Source: Hyphomicrobiales bacterium (GTDB taxonomy: Bacteria > Pseudomonadota > Alphaproteobacteria > Rhizobiales > Xanthobacteraceae). Taken from it: a DNA stretch of 64,000 nucleotides. The translations under genes were made by a program, and so were the position numbers. Below are positions 9,168 through 18,805 of the stretch, piece by piece. The number at the start of each line of letters is the position of its first letter. Within the stretch, counting starts at the first letter, position 1. The notes below the pieces were generated by a model. That model ran no database searches, was not told the DNA's origin, and saw only the letters and a list, made by a program, of their open reading frames with translations. The stretch is taken from NCBI GenBank assembly GCA_017305715.1, contig JAFKKG010000038.1, positions 1 to 64,000 on the forward strand, in the 5' to 3' direction.

Positions 9168-9668
9168 ATGGTCGATATTTCCGCGCTCAGTCCGGCGGAA
9201 CTCGACGCGCATTTCCTGCGGCGGTCGTTCGACGTCGCCCGCCGCGCCATGGCGCATGGCAATCATCCCTTTGGCGCGGTCCTGGTCGATCAACGCCGCA
9301 ACGTGCTGCTCGAGGCCGAGAACGGCTACATGCCCGCCCATGACGGCACCGCGCATGCCGAGCGCCTCCTGGCGACGCTGGCCTGCACCACCATCGACGC
9401 TCATGTCCTGCGCGGCGCCACGCTGTATTCGTCGGCCGAGCCCTGCGCGATGTGCGCCGGCGCGATCTACTGGGCCGGCATCGGCCGGCTGGTCTACGGC
9501 CTCAGCGAACACCGCCTGCGGGAAATGACCGGCAACCATCCGGAAAACCCGACGCTCGACCTGCCCTGCCGCGAGGTATTCGGCAGCGGCCAGCGCTCGA
9601 CCGAAGTGGTGGGGCCGCTGCTCGAGGATGAGGCTGCGGCGGTTCATGCCGGGGTGTGGGAGAAGTAG
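9168..9668 (+). CDS. nucleobase deaminase, guanine-deaminase-like (CDA fold)
   Basis: 166 residues; AGGAGG lies directly upstream of ATG 9168, eight bases after the ATPase stop. It is a cytidine-deaminase-fold zinc enzyme: the zinc ligand and proton shuttle are in TAHAERL, and the two cysteines are in EPCAMC. The overall layout (PFGAVLVD, HAE, PCxxC, AIYWAGIGRLVYG) matches small bacterial guanine deaminases and the related Nitrosomonas enzyme reported to deaminate guanine and ammeline. Guanine to xanthine would feed the xanthine dehydrogenase at 17987. tRNA adenosine deaminase is less likely, given length and context. Confidence 0.75.
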   Translation: MVDISALSPAELDAHFLRRSFDVARRAMAHGNHPFGAVLVDQRRNVLLEAENGYMPAHDGTAHAERLLATLACTTIDAHVLRGATLYSSAEPCAMCAGAIYWAGIGRLVYGLSEHRLREMTGNHPENPTLDLPCREVFGSGQRSTEVVGPLLEDEAAAVHAGVWEK

Positions 9669-9686
9669 CTGGGGCCGGTGGCTGCA

Positions 9687-9808
9687 TCCTTCGAGACGGC
9701 GCTTCGCGCCTCCTCAGGATGAGGTTTAGCAGTTTAGGATGAAGTTTTAGACCCTCATGGTGAGGAGCGCGCTCTTGCGCGCGTCTCGAACCATGAGGCC
9801 GAGGAAGC
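9687..9808. repeat. dispersed palindromic repeat, family A copy 1
   Basis: Intergenic element built from two hairpins. Typical pieces are CCTTCGAGACG, CTCCTCAGGATGAGG, CCTCATGGTGAGGAGCGCG and GTCTCGAACCATGAGG. Related copies lie at 24098-24202 and 26869-26974. It sits between the deaminase gene and the convergent outer membrane protein gene. From memory this is a common Bradyrhizobium intergenic repeat. Confidence 0.75.
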
Positions 9809-9825
9809 CCCGTCCAAACAAGAAA

Positions 9826-9855
9826 ATGGCGCCGCGGGGAACATCGCGGCGCCAT
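9826..9855 (-). terminator. intrinsic terminator of the outer membrane protein gene
   Basis: Perfect 11-base stem (ATGGCGCCGCG, 9826-9836, with 9845-9855) and an 8-base loop. Read on the minus strand, it is followed by a T-rich run (TTTTCTTG). It lies about 30 bases after the stop of the gene ending at 9886. Confidence 0.8.
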
Positions 9856-9885
9856 CGCTTTTCACCTGGGGAACGGGTCAGGTGA

Positions 9886-10992
9886 TCAGAACTTCACGGT
9901 CACGCCGGAGTACAGCGAGGACTCGGTGCAGGAGTTCGTGCTGACGCCGGTAGCCGCCAGCGTGCAGACGCCGGGCGTCGCGTTGTGATCGAGGCCGAAC
10001 TTGTTCTGCCAGTAGCGATAGGCGACCCAGACGTCGACGAAGTGCGAGTACTTCGCCCCCATGAATGCCTTGCTGGCATCGAAGGTCAGACGGATCGGTT
10101 CGCTGTTGAGCTCGGTGACGGACGCGGTCGAGAACCGGCCCGGACCCGACAGGAACGGAAGGCTGTTCGAATCGCCCTTCGGTCCGTACCAGCCGGCGCG
10201 GCCGCTGATCGAGAAGTACTGCATGTTCTCGGGGAGGAAGCCCAGATCCATGTAGTAATTGACCTCGACCGCCCATGTCGGCCGGAAGCTGGTATTGCCG
10301 TCCGAATTACAGGTCAGGCCGGGAATGCCGGGGCCGAACAGGCCGCACTGGCTGAACGAGTTGTGGTTCAAGTATTCCCAGTACACCAATGGTGCAACGT
10401 TGACGTAGCCCTTGTAGGGCAGATCGAACGCGAATTGCAGACCGGCGACGACGTCACGTTTGGCCGCACCGAAGAACCTGTTTTCGGTGTTGGCGTCCAT
10501 GCCGACTTCGAACGAAACGTTACGCAGCGGCCCCATGGTGAAGGCCTTGGTGTTGAAGATCTCGTTGAAGCCGAAGGTGGAGCGGAACAGGCCGTAGATT
10601 TCCGATGCGCCGGCGCAGTCCGATGCCGTGCCGAAGATGTTGACGCCCGCATTGGTGCATGGCGAGGCCGGATCGTTGTGGCCCGATTTGTAGAGCGAGA
10701 TCGTGAAGAAGTTGGTGCCGTAGGCCCACGCATCGAAATGGGTGAACGAATAGACCGACTTGGCCGTCTTGCCGTTTACCGTTCCATCCGGCCTGACGGT
10801 GTACGCACCGGGCTGAGCGGCGTTGAAGATGTAGGAATAGCTGACCCGGTCGTCGATCACGAAGAAGAACGGCACGTCGGCGATCGGCTTTTGCGCCTTG
10901 ACCACCAGATCGGCGGCGCTGGCAAAGCCCGCCGGTAGAAGCGTCGTGAGTGACAGCGCCGCTGCTGCCAACGTTCTGCGAAGAGAAGACAT
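9886..10992 (-). CDS. outer membrane beta-barrel protein, possible nucleoside channel
   Basis: 368 residues from ATG 10992, about eight bases after a GGGGG motif; ATG 10998 is nearly equivalent. A clear signal peptide ends at FASA|AD near residue 29. The mature chain alternates polar and aromatic residues and ends in VTVKF, the aromatic C-terminus of outer membrane barrels. I do not recognise the family firmly; the length and the DDRVSYSY opening recall Tsx-like nucleoside channels. Its position between two purine-type ABC importers would fit an uptake pore. It has its own terminator and no operon partner. Confidence 0.72.
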   Translation of the reverse strand: MSSLRRTLAAAALSLTTLLPAGFASAADLVVKAQKPIADVPFFFVIDDRVSYSYIFNAAQPGAYTVRPDGTVNGKTAKSVYSFTHFDAWAYGTNFFTISLYKSGHNDPASPCTNAGVNIFGTASDCAGASEIYGLFRSTFGFNEIFNTKAFTMGPLRNVSFEVGMDANTENRFFGAAKRDVVAGLQFAFDLPYKGYVNVAPLVYWEYLNHNSFSQCGLFGPGIPGLTCNSDGNTSFRPTWAVEVNYYMDLGFLPENMQYFSISGRAGWYGPKGDSNSLPFLSGPGRFSTASVTELNSEPIRLTFDASKAFMGAKYSHFVDVWVAYRYWQNKFGLDHNATPGVCTLAATGVSTNSCTESSLYSGVTVKF

Positions 10993-11578
10993 CCTCATTA
11001 CCCCCAAGTTGCTGATCGAATGATCGAGGCCCTTGGACGCAAGCCTTGCGCGCATCGAATAAAGTGAGAAGCCTCAACTTTCCCCACGGCCTGATGCAAG
11101 TTTCATCAAGCACGACAGGCGTATCGGCGTTTTGCACGAGGAGTCGCCGGATCCGCGAACGCAACAAGACAGGTTTTCAGCGGAACCGCTATTTCGATTT
11201 GGGCTTGAGTCCATTGGCTTTCTGCGACGATCGGGCGCAGGGCAAATACGCCGTCTCCCGAAAAAAAATGCAGCTCCGGCGACACGTACACAGCTGCGAC
11301 AAAATTGCTCAACTTCGCGCCAGCACTGACTAGGCCATTTCGAATTGTCTGGACCGTTACAATTCTGCAACAAGCCTTTACGTGTTTCTACGGAGGTCGA
11401 TCGGCTCACCGCGCGTCACCAAACGCTTCATCCAACGAAGCAATCGGGAATCATCGCGGCCGCAACTTGCTGAACAGTTGAGCAAAGACTGGCGCTTTTT
11501 CCCTACTTACACGCCGGCGAAACTAGCCCAGTATTGAGGCATTCATTGCTTGGGCCTCCTTGGGACGCGTGACCACGA
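10993..11578. other. 586-base spacer upstream of the outer membrane protein gene and the second ABC operon
   Basis: No gene that I can support; short frames here lack ribosome binding sites. Composition is less GC-rich than the flanks, with an A-run near 11261-11268. It must hold the divergent promoters of the outer membrane gene and the ABC operon at 11579. I searched for a sigma-54 match (GG-N10-GC with TTGC) on both strands near the two starts and found none of good quality, in contrast to the first ABC operon. Confidence 0.5.
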
Positions 11579-13133
<1,555 letters not shown>

Positions 13134-13150
<17 letters not shown>

Positions 13151-14225
13151 AAAACGCGCCGAACGCTCGAGCACGATCGCGCTGGTTTCGCCCCTGATCG
13201 CGATCGGCCTGACGCTCGTGACCATGAGCATCCTGTTTGCGATGCTCGGCAAAAACCCGATCTCGGCGCTCGCCGTCTACTTCATCCATCCTCTGGTCGA
13301 CAGCTATTCGTTGCAGGAGATCGCGGTGAAGGCGACGCCGCTCGTGATGATCGCGATCGGCCTGTCGCTGTGCTATCTCGCCAACGCCTGGAATATCGGC
13401 GCCGAAGGACAATTTCTCATTGGCGCCGTCGCCGGAAGCTGGCTCGCCGTGAAGACCAACGGCACCGAGGCCGGCCCATGGGTACTGCCGGCGATGCTGC
13501 TGCTGGGCGCCATCGGTGGCGCGCTCTATGCCCTGATCCCGGCGATCTGCAAGGTGCGGTTCGGCGCCAGCGAAATCCTCACCAGCCTGATGCTGGTCTA
13601 TGTCGCCGATCTCCTGCTCGATTACCTCGTGCGCGGTCCGTGGCGCGATCCCAAGGGTTTCAATTTCCCGACCACCGCCGAGTTCGACCCGGTCGCCACC
13701 GTGCCGGTGCTGATCGAAGGCGGCCGGCTGCATCTTGGCGGCGTGATTGCGCTGATCGTGGTCCTGGCCGGCGCAGTGCTGCTCGGCAAGACCATCAAGG
13801 GGTTTGAAATCCGCGTCGTCGGCGCCGCGCCCCGCGCCGCGCGGTTCGGCGGCTTCAACTCCAACCAGTTGATCCTCCTGACCTTTGCGATATCAGGGGC
13901 GCTGGCCGGAATGGCAGGGATTATCGAGGTCGCCGGTCCGGTCGGACATCTGCAACCCGGCATCTCGCCCGGCTACGGCTTTACCGCGATCATCGTCGCG
14001 TTTCTCGGCCGGCTGAACCCGGTTGGAATATTAATTGCAGGACTTTTCCTCGCACTCACCTTCATCGGCGGCGAGCAGGCGCAGATCGCAATGAAAATCC
14101 CGTTGGACGTCACCAAGGTCTTCCAGGGCATTCTGCTGTTCTTCGTTCTCGCCTGCGATTCCCTGATCCTCTACCGGTTCAAGCTCATTTTCGCGTCACC
14201 AAAGGTGTCCCGTGGGGCTCATTGA
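13134..14225 (+). CDS. ABC transporter permease, BMP/nucleoside type, second importer
   Basis: 363 residues, starting inside the 3' end of the ATPase gene. A multi-pass membrane protein of the BPD_transp_2 family with the motif NAWNIGAEGQFLIGAVAG and a cytoplasmic coupling segment (GAAPRAARFGGF). It would form the channel with the product of 14212. Substrate is not readable, but 8-oxoguanine deaminase next to the operon suggests oxidised or normal purines. Confidence 0.88.
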
Positions 14226-15129
14226 GGCCATCATCCTGGCGGTGCTGGCGGCTTCCACGCCGCTGCTGCTGGCTGCGACCGGCGAACTCGTGACCGAGCG
14301 GTCCGGCGTGCTCAACCTCGGCGTCGAGGGCATGATGATCGTGGGCGCGGCCTGCGGCTTCGGCGGCGCCTGGCTGTCCGGCTCGATCATTATCGGCGCA
14401 TTGTGCGGCATTGCCGCCGGCGTGCTGATGTCGCTGATCTTCGCGCTGATGACGCTGGGCCTTGCCGTCAATCAGGTCGCGACCGGCCTCGCGCTGACCA
14501 TTCTGGGGATCGGCCTGTCCGGCCTGATCGGCGCCCGGTTCGTCGGCGAGAAGATATCGCCGGCGCCGCGCCTCGCCATTCCCGGCCTCACCGATATCCC
14601 GATGATCGGGCGTATCCTGTTCGGCGAAGACGCCTTCGTGTATCTCTCGCTGGCGCTGGTCATCGGCGTCTGGTTCTTCCTCTACAAGACGCGTCCCGGC
14701 CTGATCCTGCGCGCCGCCGGCGACAATCACGCTTCCGCGCATGCGCTGGGCTATCCCGTGCTCAGGATCAGACTGTACGCGGTGATGTTCGGCGGCGCCT
14801 GCGCCGGTTTGGCCGGAGCCTACCTGCCGCTGGCCTATACGCCGTTCTTCATTCCCGGCATGACCGCCGGACGCGGCTGGATCGCGCTGGCGCTGGTCGT
14901 GTTCGCATCCTGGCTGCCGGGGCGCCTGGTGATCGGCGCCTATCTGTTCGGCGCGGTGACGATCCTGCAACTGCATGCGCAGGGCTGGGGCGTCGGCGTT
15001 CCCTCGCAATTGATGTCGGCACTGCCGTATCTGGCGACCGTCATTGTCCTTGTGCTGATTTCACGTGCACGAACCGGCGGCTCGACCGCGCCTGCGGCGC
15101 TCGGGACCGTGTTCGTGCCCGACCGCTAA
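14212..15129 (+). CDS. ABC transporter permease, BMP/nucleoside type, second importer, subunit 2
   Basis: 305 residues from GTG 14212, overlapping the previous gene by 14 bases. It has the family motif TERSGVLNLGVEGMMIVGA near the N-terminus, equivalent to the motif in the permease at 6008, and about eight hydrophobic segments. It completes the membrane domain of the importer. Confidence 0.88.
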   Translation: MGLIEAIILAVLAASTPLLLAATGELVTERSGVLNLGVEGMMIVGAACGFGGAWLSGSIIIGALCGIAAGVLMSLIFALMTLGLAVNQVATGLALTILGIGLSGLIGARFVGEKISPAPRLAIPGLTDIPMIGRILFGEDAFVYLSLALVIGVWFFLYKTRPGLILRAAGDNHASAHALGYPVLRIRLYAVMFGGACAGLAGAYLPLAYTPFFIPGMTAGRGWIALALVVFASWLPGRLVIGAYLFGAVTILQLHAQGWGVGVPSQLMSALPYLATVIVLVLISRARTGGSTAPAALGTVFVPDR

Positions 15130-15205
15130 ACATGCCCGAAGCGCGCGCGACGGGGCGCCGCGCAGCGGGAAGGAGTGTCCACCCGTCAGTCAAACGGAGA
15201 TATCC

Positions 15206-16285
15206 ATGAGAAAGATTCTCGTCGCGGCAACCGCAGCGATACTCGCCACCGGAGCCGGCCTCCTTAGCGCTTCCGCCGCCGACAAGCTCAAGATCGGGTT
15301 CATCTATCTCGGCCCGGTCGGCGATCTCGGCTGGACCTACCAGCATGACCTCGCCCGCCTCGCCATGGTCAAGGAATTCGGCGACAAGGTCGAAACCACA
15401 TTCCTGGAGAATGTCAGCGAAGGGCCGGACTCCGAACGTTCGATCGAGCAGCTTGCGCGCGCCGGCAACAAGCTGATCTTTACGACCTCGTTCGGCTACA
15501 TGGAGCCGACGCTGAAGGTCGCCAAGAAGTATCCGAACGTGCATTTCGAGCACGCCACCGGCTACAAGCGCGACAAGAACATGTCGACCTATTCGGGACG
15601 GTTCTATGAAGGCCGCTACATCCAGGGCGTCATCGCCGCCAAGATGTCGAAGTCGGGCGTGCTCGGCTACATCGCCTCGTTCCCGATTCCGGAAGTGGTC
15701 TCCGGTATCAACGCCACCATGCTCGGCGCGCAGACCATCAACCCCAATATCAAGATCAAGATCATCTGGGCCAATACCTGGTTCGATCCCGGCAAGGAAG
15801 CCGACGCCGCCAAGGCGCTGATCGACCAGGGCGCCGACATCATCATGCAGCACACGGATTCGCCGGCCGCGATGCAGGTCGCCGCCGAGCGCGGCAAGCT
15901 GGCGTTCGGCCAGGATTCCGAAATGATCAAGTTCGGACCGAAGACACAGCTCACCTCGATCATGAACAATTGGGGCCCCTATTACATCGAACGCGTCAAG
16001 GCCGAACTCGACGGCACCTGGAAGTCGGAAGATTTCTGGGGCGGCTTGAAGAGCAAGCTCGTCGTGATGGCGCCCTACACCAACATGCCCGACGATGTGA
16101 AGAAGCTGGCCGAAGAGACCGAGGCCGCCATCACCGAAGGCAAGCTGCAACCGTTCAAATGCCCGGTCATCGGCCAGGACGGCAAGGAAGTCGAATGCAA
16201 GGGCGGCACCCATCTCGACGACGGCCAGGTGCTCGGCATGAATTTTTACGTGAAAGGCATCGACGAGAAGATTCCGGGGAAGTGA
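15206..16285 (+). CDS. BMP-family ABC transporter substrate-binding protein, second importer
   Basis: 359 residues from ATG 15206, ribosome binding site ACGGAGA. A Sec signal peptide ends at SASA|AD (residue 24/25). BMP/PnrA-like domain with the family opening KIGFIYLGPVGDLGWTYQHD, which parallels TIGFIYVGSRDDYGYNQAH in the first importer. Three Cys near the C-terminus (FKCPV, EVECKGG) are unusual for a periplasmic binding protein and are not shared with the other one. It is last in its operon and followed by paired hairpin repeats that probably stop transcription. Confidence 0.88.
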   Translation: MRKILVAATAAILATGAGLLSASAADKLKIGFIYLGPVGDLGWTYQHDLARLAMVKEFGDKVETTFLENVSEGPDSERSIEQLARAGNKLIFTTSFGYMEPTLKVAKKYPNVHFEHATGYKRDKNMSTYSGRFYEGRYIQGVIAAKMSKSGVLGYIASFPIPEVVSGINATMLGAQTINPNIKIKIIWANTWFDPGKEADAAKALIDQGADIIMQHTDSPAAMQVAAERGKLAFGQDSEMIKFGPKTQLTSIMNNWGPYYIERVKAELDGTWKSEDFWGGLKSKLVVMAPYTNMPDDVKKLAEETEAAITEGKLQPFKCPVIGQDGKEVECKGGTHLDDGQVLGMNFYVKGIDEKIPGK

Positions 16286-16302
16286 GGGCGGGCGCCGCTT
16301 CA

Positions 16303-16349
16303 CCTCTCCCCGCTCCTTGCGGGGAGAGGTCGGATCGCCTCGGCGATCC
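16303..16349. repeat. family B hairpin repeat (first copy) / probable bidirectional terminator
   Basis: Two adjacent perfect hairpins: an 11-base stem of CCTCTCCCCGC (16303-16313 with 16319-16329) and an 8-base stem GGATCGCC (16332-16339 with 16342-16349). It lies between convergent genes. A related, more degenerate unit with inverted text (CCTCACCCCAACCCTCTCCCC) is at about 16441-16478 and another at 27447-27480. Confidence 0.75.
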
Positions 16350-16440
16350 GGGTGAGGGGCGAGGCACACTGCCTGCACGTCCGACGGTTTCTAGGAAGAC
16401 AGCACTCTAAAGACAATTAGCATCGCGCTTGGGGAGAGAG

Positions 16441-16500
16441 CCCCTCACCCCAACCCTCTCCCCGCAAGCGCGGGGCGAGGGAGCGCACCACCTCACCCCC
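16441..16500. repeat. family B hairpin repeat (second copy)
   Basis: Contains CCTCTCCCCGCAAGCGCGG and flanking CCTCACCCC text that mirrors the copy at 16303-16349 in opposite orientation. It ends at the stop codon of the 8-oxoguanine deaminase gene. From memory this CTCTCCCC palindrome is very common between genes in Bradyrhizobium. Confidence 0.65.
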
Positions 16501-17842
16501 CATGCATCCTCCGCGCGGCGGCGCTGTGGCGGCGGATCAGGTCTGATACGTCGAGGCCGGGGATGGCGCCATCCGTCACCACCCATCTGCCGCCGACCAT
16601 CACGCGGTCGGCGCGGTGTGCGCCGCAGAGCACCAATGCGGCCAGGGGATCGCCATGGCCGGAGAAGCGCAATTCATCGAGCTTGAACAGCGCGAGATCA
16701 GCCGCCTTGCCGACCGCGATCTCGCCGAGTTCTGGACGGCCGACGCAGGCCGCCGAGCCCTTGGTCGCCCAACGCAGCGCATCCTTGTGGCTGACGCGCC
16801 CGACGCCGTAGCGCGCCCGCTGCAACAGGAACGCGGCGCGGACTTCCTGCATCAAATTGGATTCGTCGTTCGAGGCCGAGCCGTCGACGCCAAGCCCGAT
16901 CGAAACCCCCGCCTCCTCCATCTCGCAGACCGGGCAGCAGCCGGACGCCAGGATCTGGTTGCTGCAGGCGCAATGGCTGATGGCGGTCTTGGCCTTGCCG
17001 AGCCGCTTCATCTCGTCGGGGTTGAAGAAGATCCCGTGCGCGAGCCAGGTCCGCGCATTGAGCCAGCCGCATTGTTCGAGATAGTCGAGCGGCCGGCAGC
17101 CGTGCATCTGCTCGCAGAATTTGTTCTCGTCCTCGGTCTCGGCCAGATGGGTATGCAGGCGGACATCGAGCCTGTCGGCCAGCGCCGCGGTGGCGCGCAT
17201 CAGCGACGTCGTCACCGAAAACGGCGAGCATGGCGCCAGCGCGATCTGCACCATCGCGTCCTCGCCGCGCTGGTGATGTTTTGCCACCACGCGTTCGCTG
17301 TCGGCCAAGATCGTGTCCTCGTCCTGCACCACGCTGTCGGGCGGCAGGCCGCCATCCTTCTGCGAACGGTCCATCGAGCCGCGGGTCAGCAACACGCGGA
17401 GGCCAAGCTTCTTGGCGGCGGCGACCTCGATATCGACGGCGTCCTCCAGCCCGGCGGGAAACACGTAATGATGGTCGGTGGTGGTGGTGCAGCCCGACAG
17501 CAGCAGTTCCGACATCGCCACGGTGACGCCGAGATGCAGCGATTCCGGCGTCAGCCGGGCCCAGACCGGATAAAGCGCCTGCAGCCAGGGAAACAGCTCG
17601 CGGTCGAGCGCGGCCGGCAGCGCCCGGGTCAGGGTCTGGTAGAAATGATGATGGGTGTTGATCAGCCCGGGCAGCACGACATGGGCGCCGGCGTCATAGA
17701 CGGCGGCATCGGCGGTTGCGGGTTCGCGGCCGCGCGGCACCAGCTCGACGATCTTGCCGCCGCGGACCACGATTCCGCGTTCGGCGCCGTCGGCAAGAAT
17801 AGAGAGGGGATCCTTGATCCATACCGCCTGCTTCTGGTCCAT
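16493..17842 (-). CDS. 8-oxoguanine deaminase (amidohydrolase superfamily)
   Basis: 449 residues from ATG 17842. Members convert 8-oxoguanine to urate, or act as related purine/hydroxy-triazine deaminases. It shows the amidohydrolase metal motifs: H64/H66 in GLINTHHHF, LHTHLAE for the third His and proton transfer Glu, LAHGIFF, and the Asp of GLGVDGSASND. The text GVDGSASNDESNLMQEVR and the Cys-rich segment HCACSNQILASGCCPV match 8-oxoguanine deaminase relatives; hydroxyatrazine hydrolase is a close cousin. It is convergent with the second purine importer and divergent from xanthine dehydrogenase, with a sigma-54 match of its own at 17894-17909. Confidence 0.82.
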   Translation of the reverse strand: MDQKQAVWIKDPLSILADGAERGIVVRGGKIVELVPRGREPATADAAVYDAGAHVVLPGLINTHHHFYQTLTRALPAALDRELFPWLQALYPVWARLTPESLHLGVTVAMSELLLSGCTTTTDHHYVFPAGLEDAVDIEVAAAKKLGLRVLLTRGSMDRSQKDGGLPPDSVVQDEDTILADSERVVAKHHQRGEDAMVQIALAPCSPFSVTTSLMRATAALADRLDVRLHTHLAETEDENKFCEQMHGCRPLDYLEQCGWLNARTWLAHGIFFNPDEMKRLGKAKTAISHCACSNQILASGCCPVCEMEEAGVSIGLGVDGSASNDESNLMQEVRAAFLLQRARYGVGRVSHKDALRWATKGSAACVGRPELGEIAVGKAADLALFKLDELRFSGHGDPLAALVLCGAHRADRVMVGGRWVVTDGAIPGLDVSDLIRRHSAAARRMHGG

Positions 17843-17893
17843 GATCCCACCTGATTTGCGTAGGGGGCAGCTACGAACGCCCACCCTCGACAA

Positions 17894-17909
17894 TGCAAAG
17901 ACCATCCCA
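17894..17909 (-). promoter_or_regulatory. sigma-54 promoter candidate for 8-oxoguanine deaminase
   Basis: On the minus strand TGGGATGGTCTTTGCA has GG and GC at the correct 10-base spacing and an ideal TTGCA at -12; two -24 bases differ from consensus. The -12 element is about 50 bases before ATG 17842. It is nearly the same string as the candidate at 26509-26524. Confidence 0.65.
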
Positions 17910-17923
17910 CGGCGATTGGCAAT

Positions 17924-17939
17924 TGGCGCTGGTCTTGCA
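17924..17939 (+). promoter_or_regulatory. sigma-54 promoter of the xanthine dehydrogenase operon
   Basis: TGGCGCTGGTCTTGCA carries TGGC and TTGCA with GG (17925-17926) and GC (17937-17938) separated by ten bases. Transcription would start near 17950, which argues for the ATG at 17987 rather than the one at 17957 as the start of the first gene. It is back-to-back with the minus-strand candidate at 17894-17909. Confidence 0.78.
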
Positions 17940-17986
17940 AGACTTCATAGTCAAAGATGCATCTTGTTGAAAGCGTTAGCGTATCC

Positions 17987-18805
17987 ATGGACCTGAACAC
18001 CATCCGCGCCGTTGCGCATCCAGCCTCCCGGGAGCAATTGCCCGTTTGGACGGCAGGCGATGCTTGGCTCGCGGGCGGCACCTGGCTGTTCTCGGAACCG
18101 CAGGCGCATTTGAGCCGGCTGATCGATCTTGCCGACTTGAAATGGCCGGCGCTGACCATCGGCGAGACCGAACTATCGATTGCCGCGACCTGCACGGTGG
18201 CGCAGCTCGATGCCCTGGCCTGCCCGCCGGAATGGATCGCCGCGCCACTGATCAACCAGTGCTGCCGGGCGTTCCTCGCCTCGTTCAAGATCTGGAAGAC
18301 CGCGACCGTGGGCGGCAACATCTGCATGTCCTTGCCGGCGGGGCCGATGATCTCGCTGACCGCGGCGCTGGGCGGCATCTGCACCATCTGGCAAGCCGAC
18401 GGCGGCGAGCGAAAGATTGCGGTGGCCGATTTCGTCACCGGCGACCAGCGCAATGTGCTGGCATCAGGCGATCTGCTGCGGCAGATCGACATCCCGCTTG
18501 CAGCGCTGAAACGCCGCGCGGCGTTCCGGCAGATTTCGCTGACGCCGGTCGGCCGCTCGGCTGCGCTGTTGATCGGCAGTGTGACCCGTGACGGCATGGC
18601 GCTGACGGTGACCGCGTCCACCGCGCGGCCCGTGCAATTTGACTTTGCCGGGATGCCGACGACCAGGGACCTTCGTGACGCGATCCTGCAGCGCATTCCC
18701 GACAACCTCTATCACACCGACGTGCACGGCAAACCGATGTGGCGCAAGGCGATGACGCTGCGCCTGGCGGAAGAAATCCGCGGCGAATTGCAGGCGGCGC
18801 CATGA
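17987..18805 (+). CDS. xanthine dehydrogenase FAD-binding subunit
   Basis: 272 residues from ATG 17987; ATG 17957 is possible but would sit almost on the predicted transcription start. It belongs to the molybdopterin dehydrogenase FAD-binding family: AGGTWLFSE corresponds to the FAD pyrophosphate motif AGGTDL, and KTATVGGNICMSLPAG corresponds to the second FAD motif. The C-terminal CO-dehydrogenase-flavoprotein domain is short. It passes electrons from the iron-sulfur centres to NAD or another acceptor. The stop overlaps the start of the large subunit gene (ATGA), so the two are translationally coupled. Confidence 0.85.
   Translation: MDLNTIRAVAHPASREQLPVWTAGDAWLAGGTWLFSEPQAHLSRLIDLADLKWPALTIGETELSIAATCTVAQLDALACPPEWIAAPLINQCCRAFLASFKIWKTATVGGNICMSLPAGPMISLTAALGGICTIWQADGGERKIAVADFVTGDQRNVLASGDLLRQIDIPLAALKRRAAFRQISLTPVGRSAALLIGSVTRDGMALTVTASTARPVQFDFAGMPTTRDLRDAILQRIPDNLYHTDVHGKPMWRKAMTLRLAEEIRGELQAAP

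Noticed and set aside
11462-11578. Sigma-54 promoter for the second importer operon
   Set aside because: TGGCGC is present near 11491, but no GC with TTG lies at the required distance; other GG-N10-GC pairs lack TTGC.
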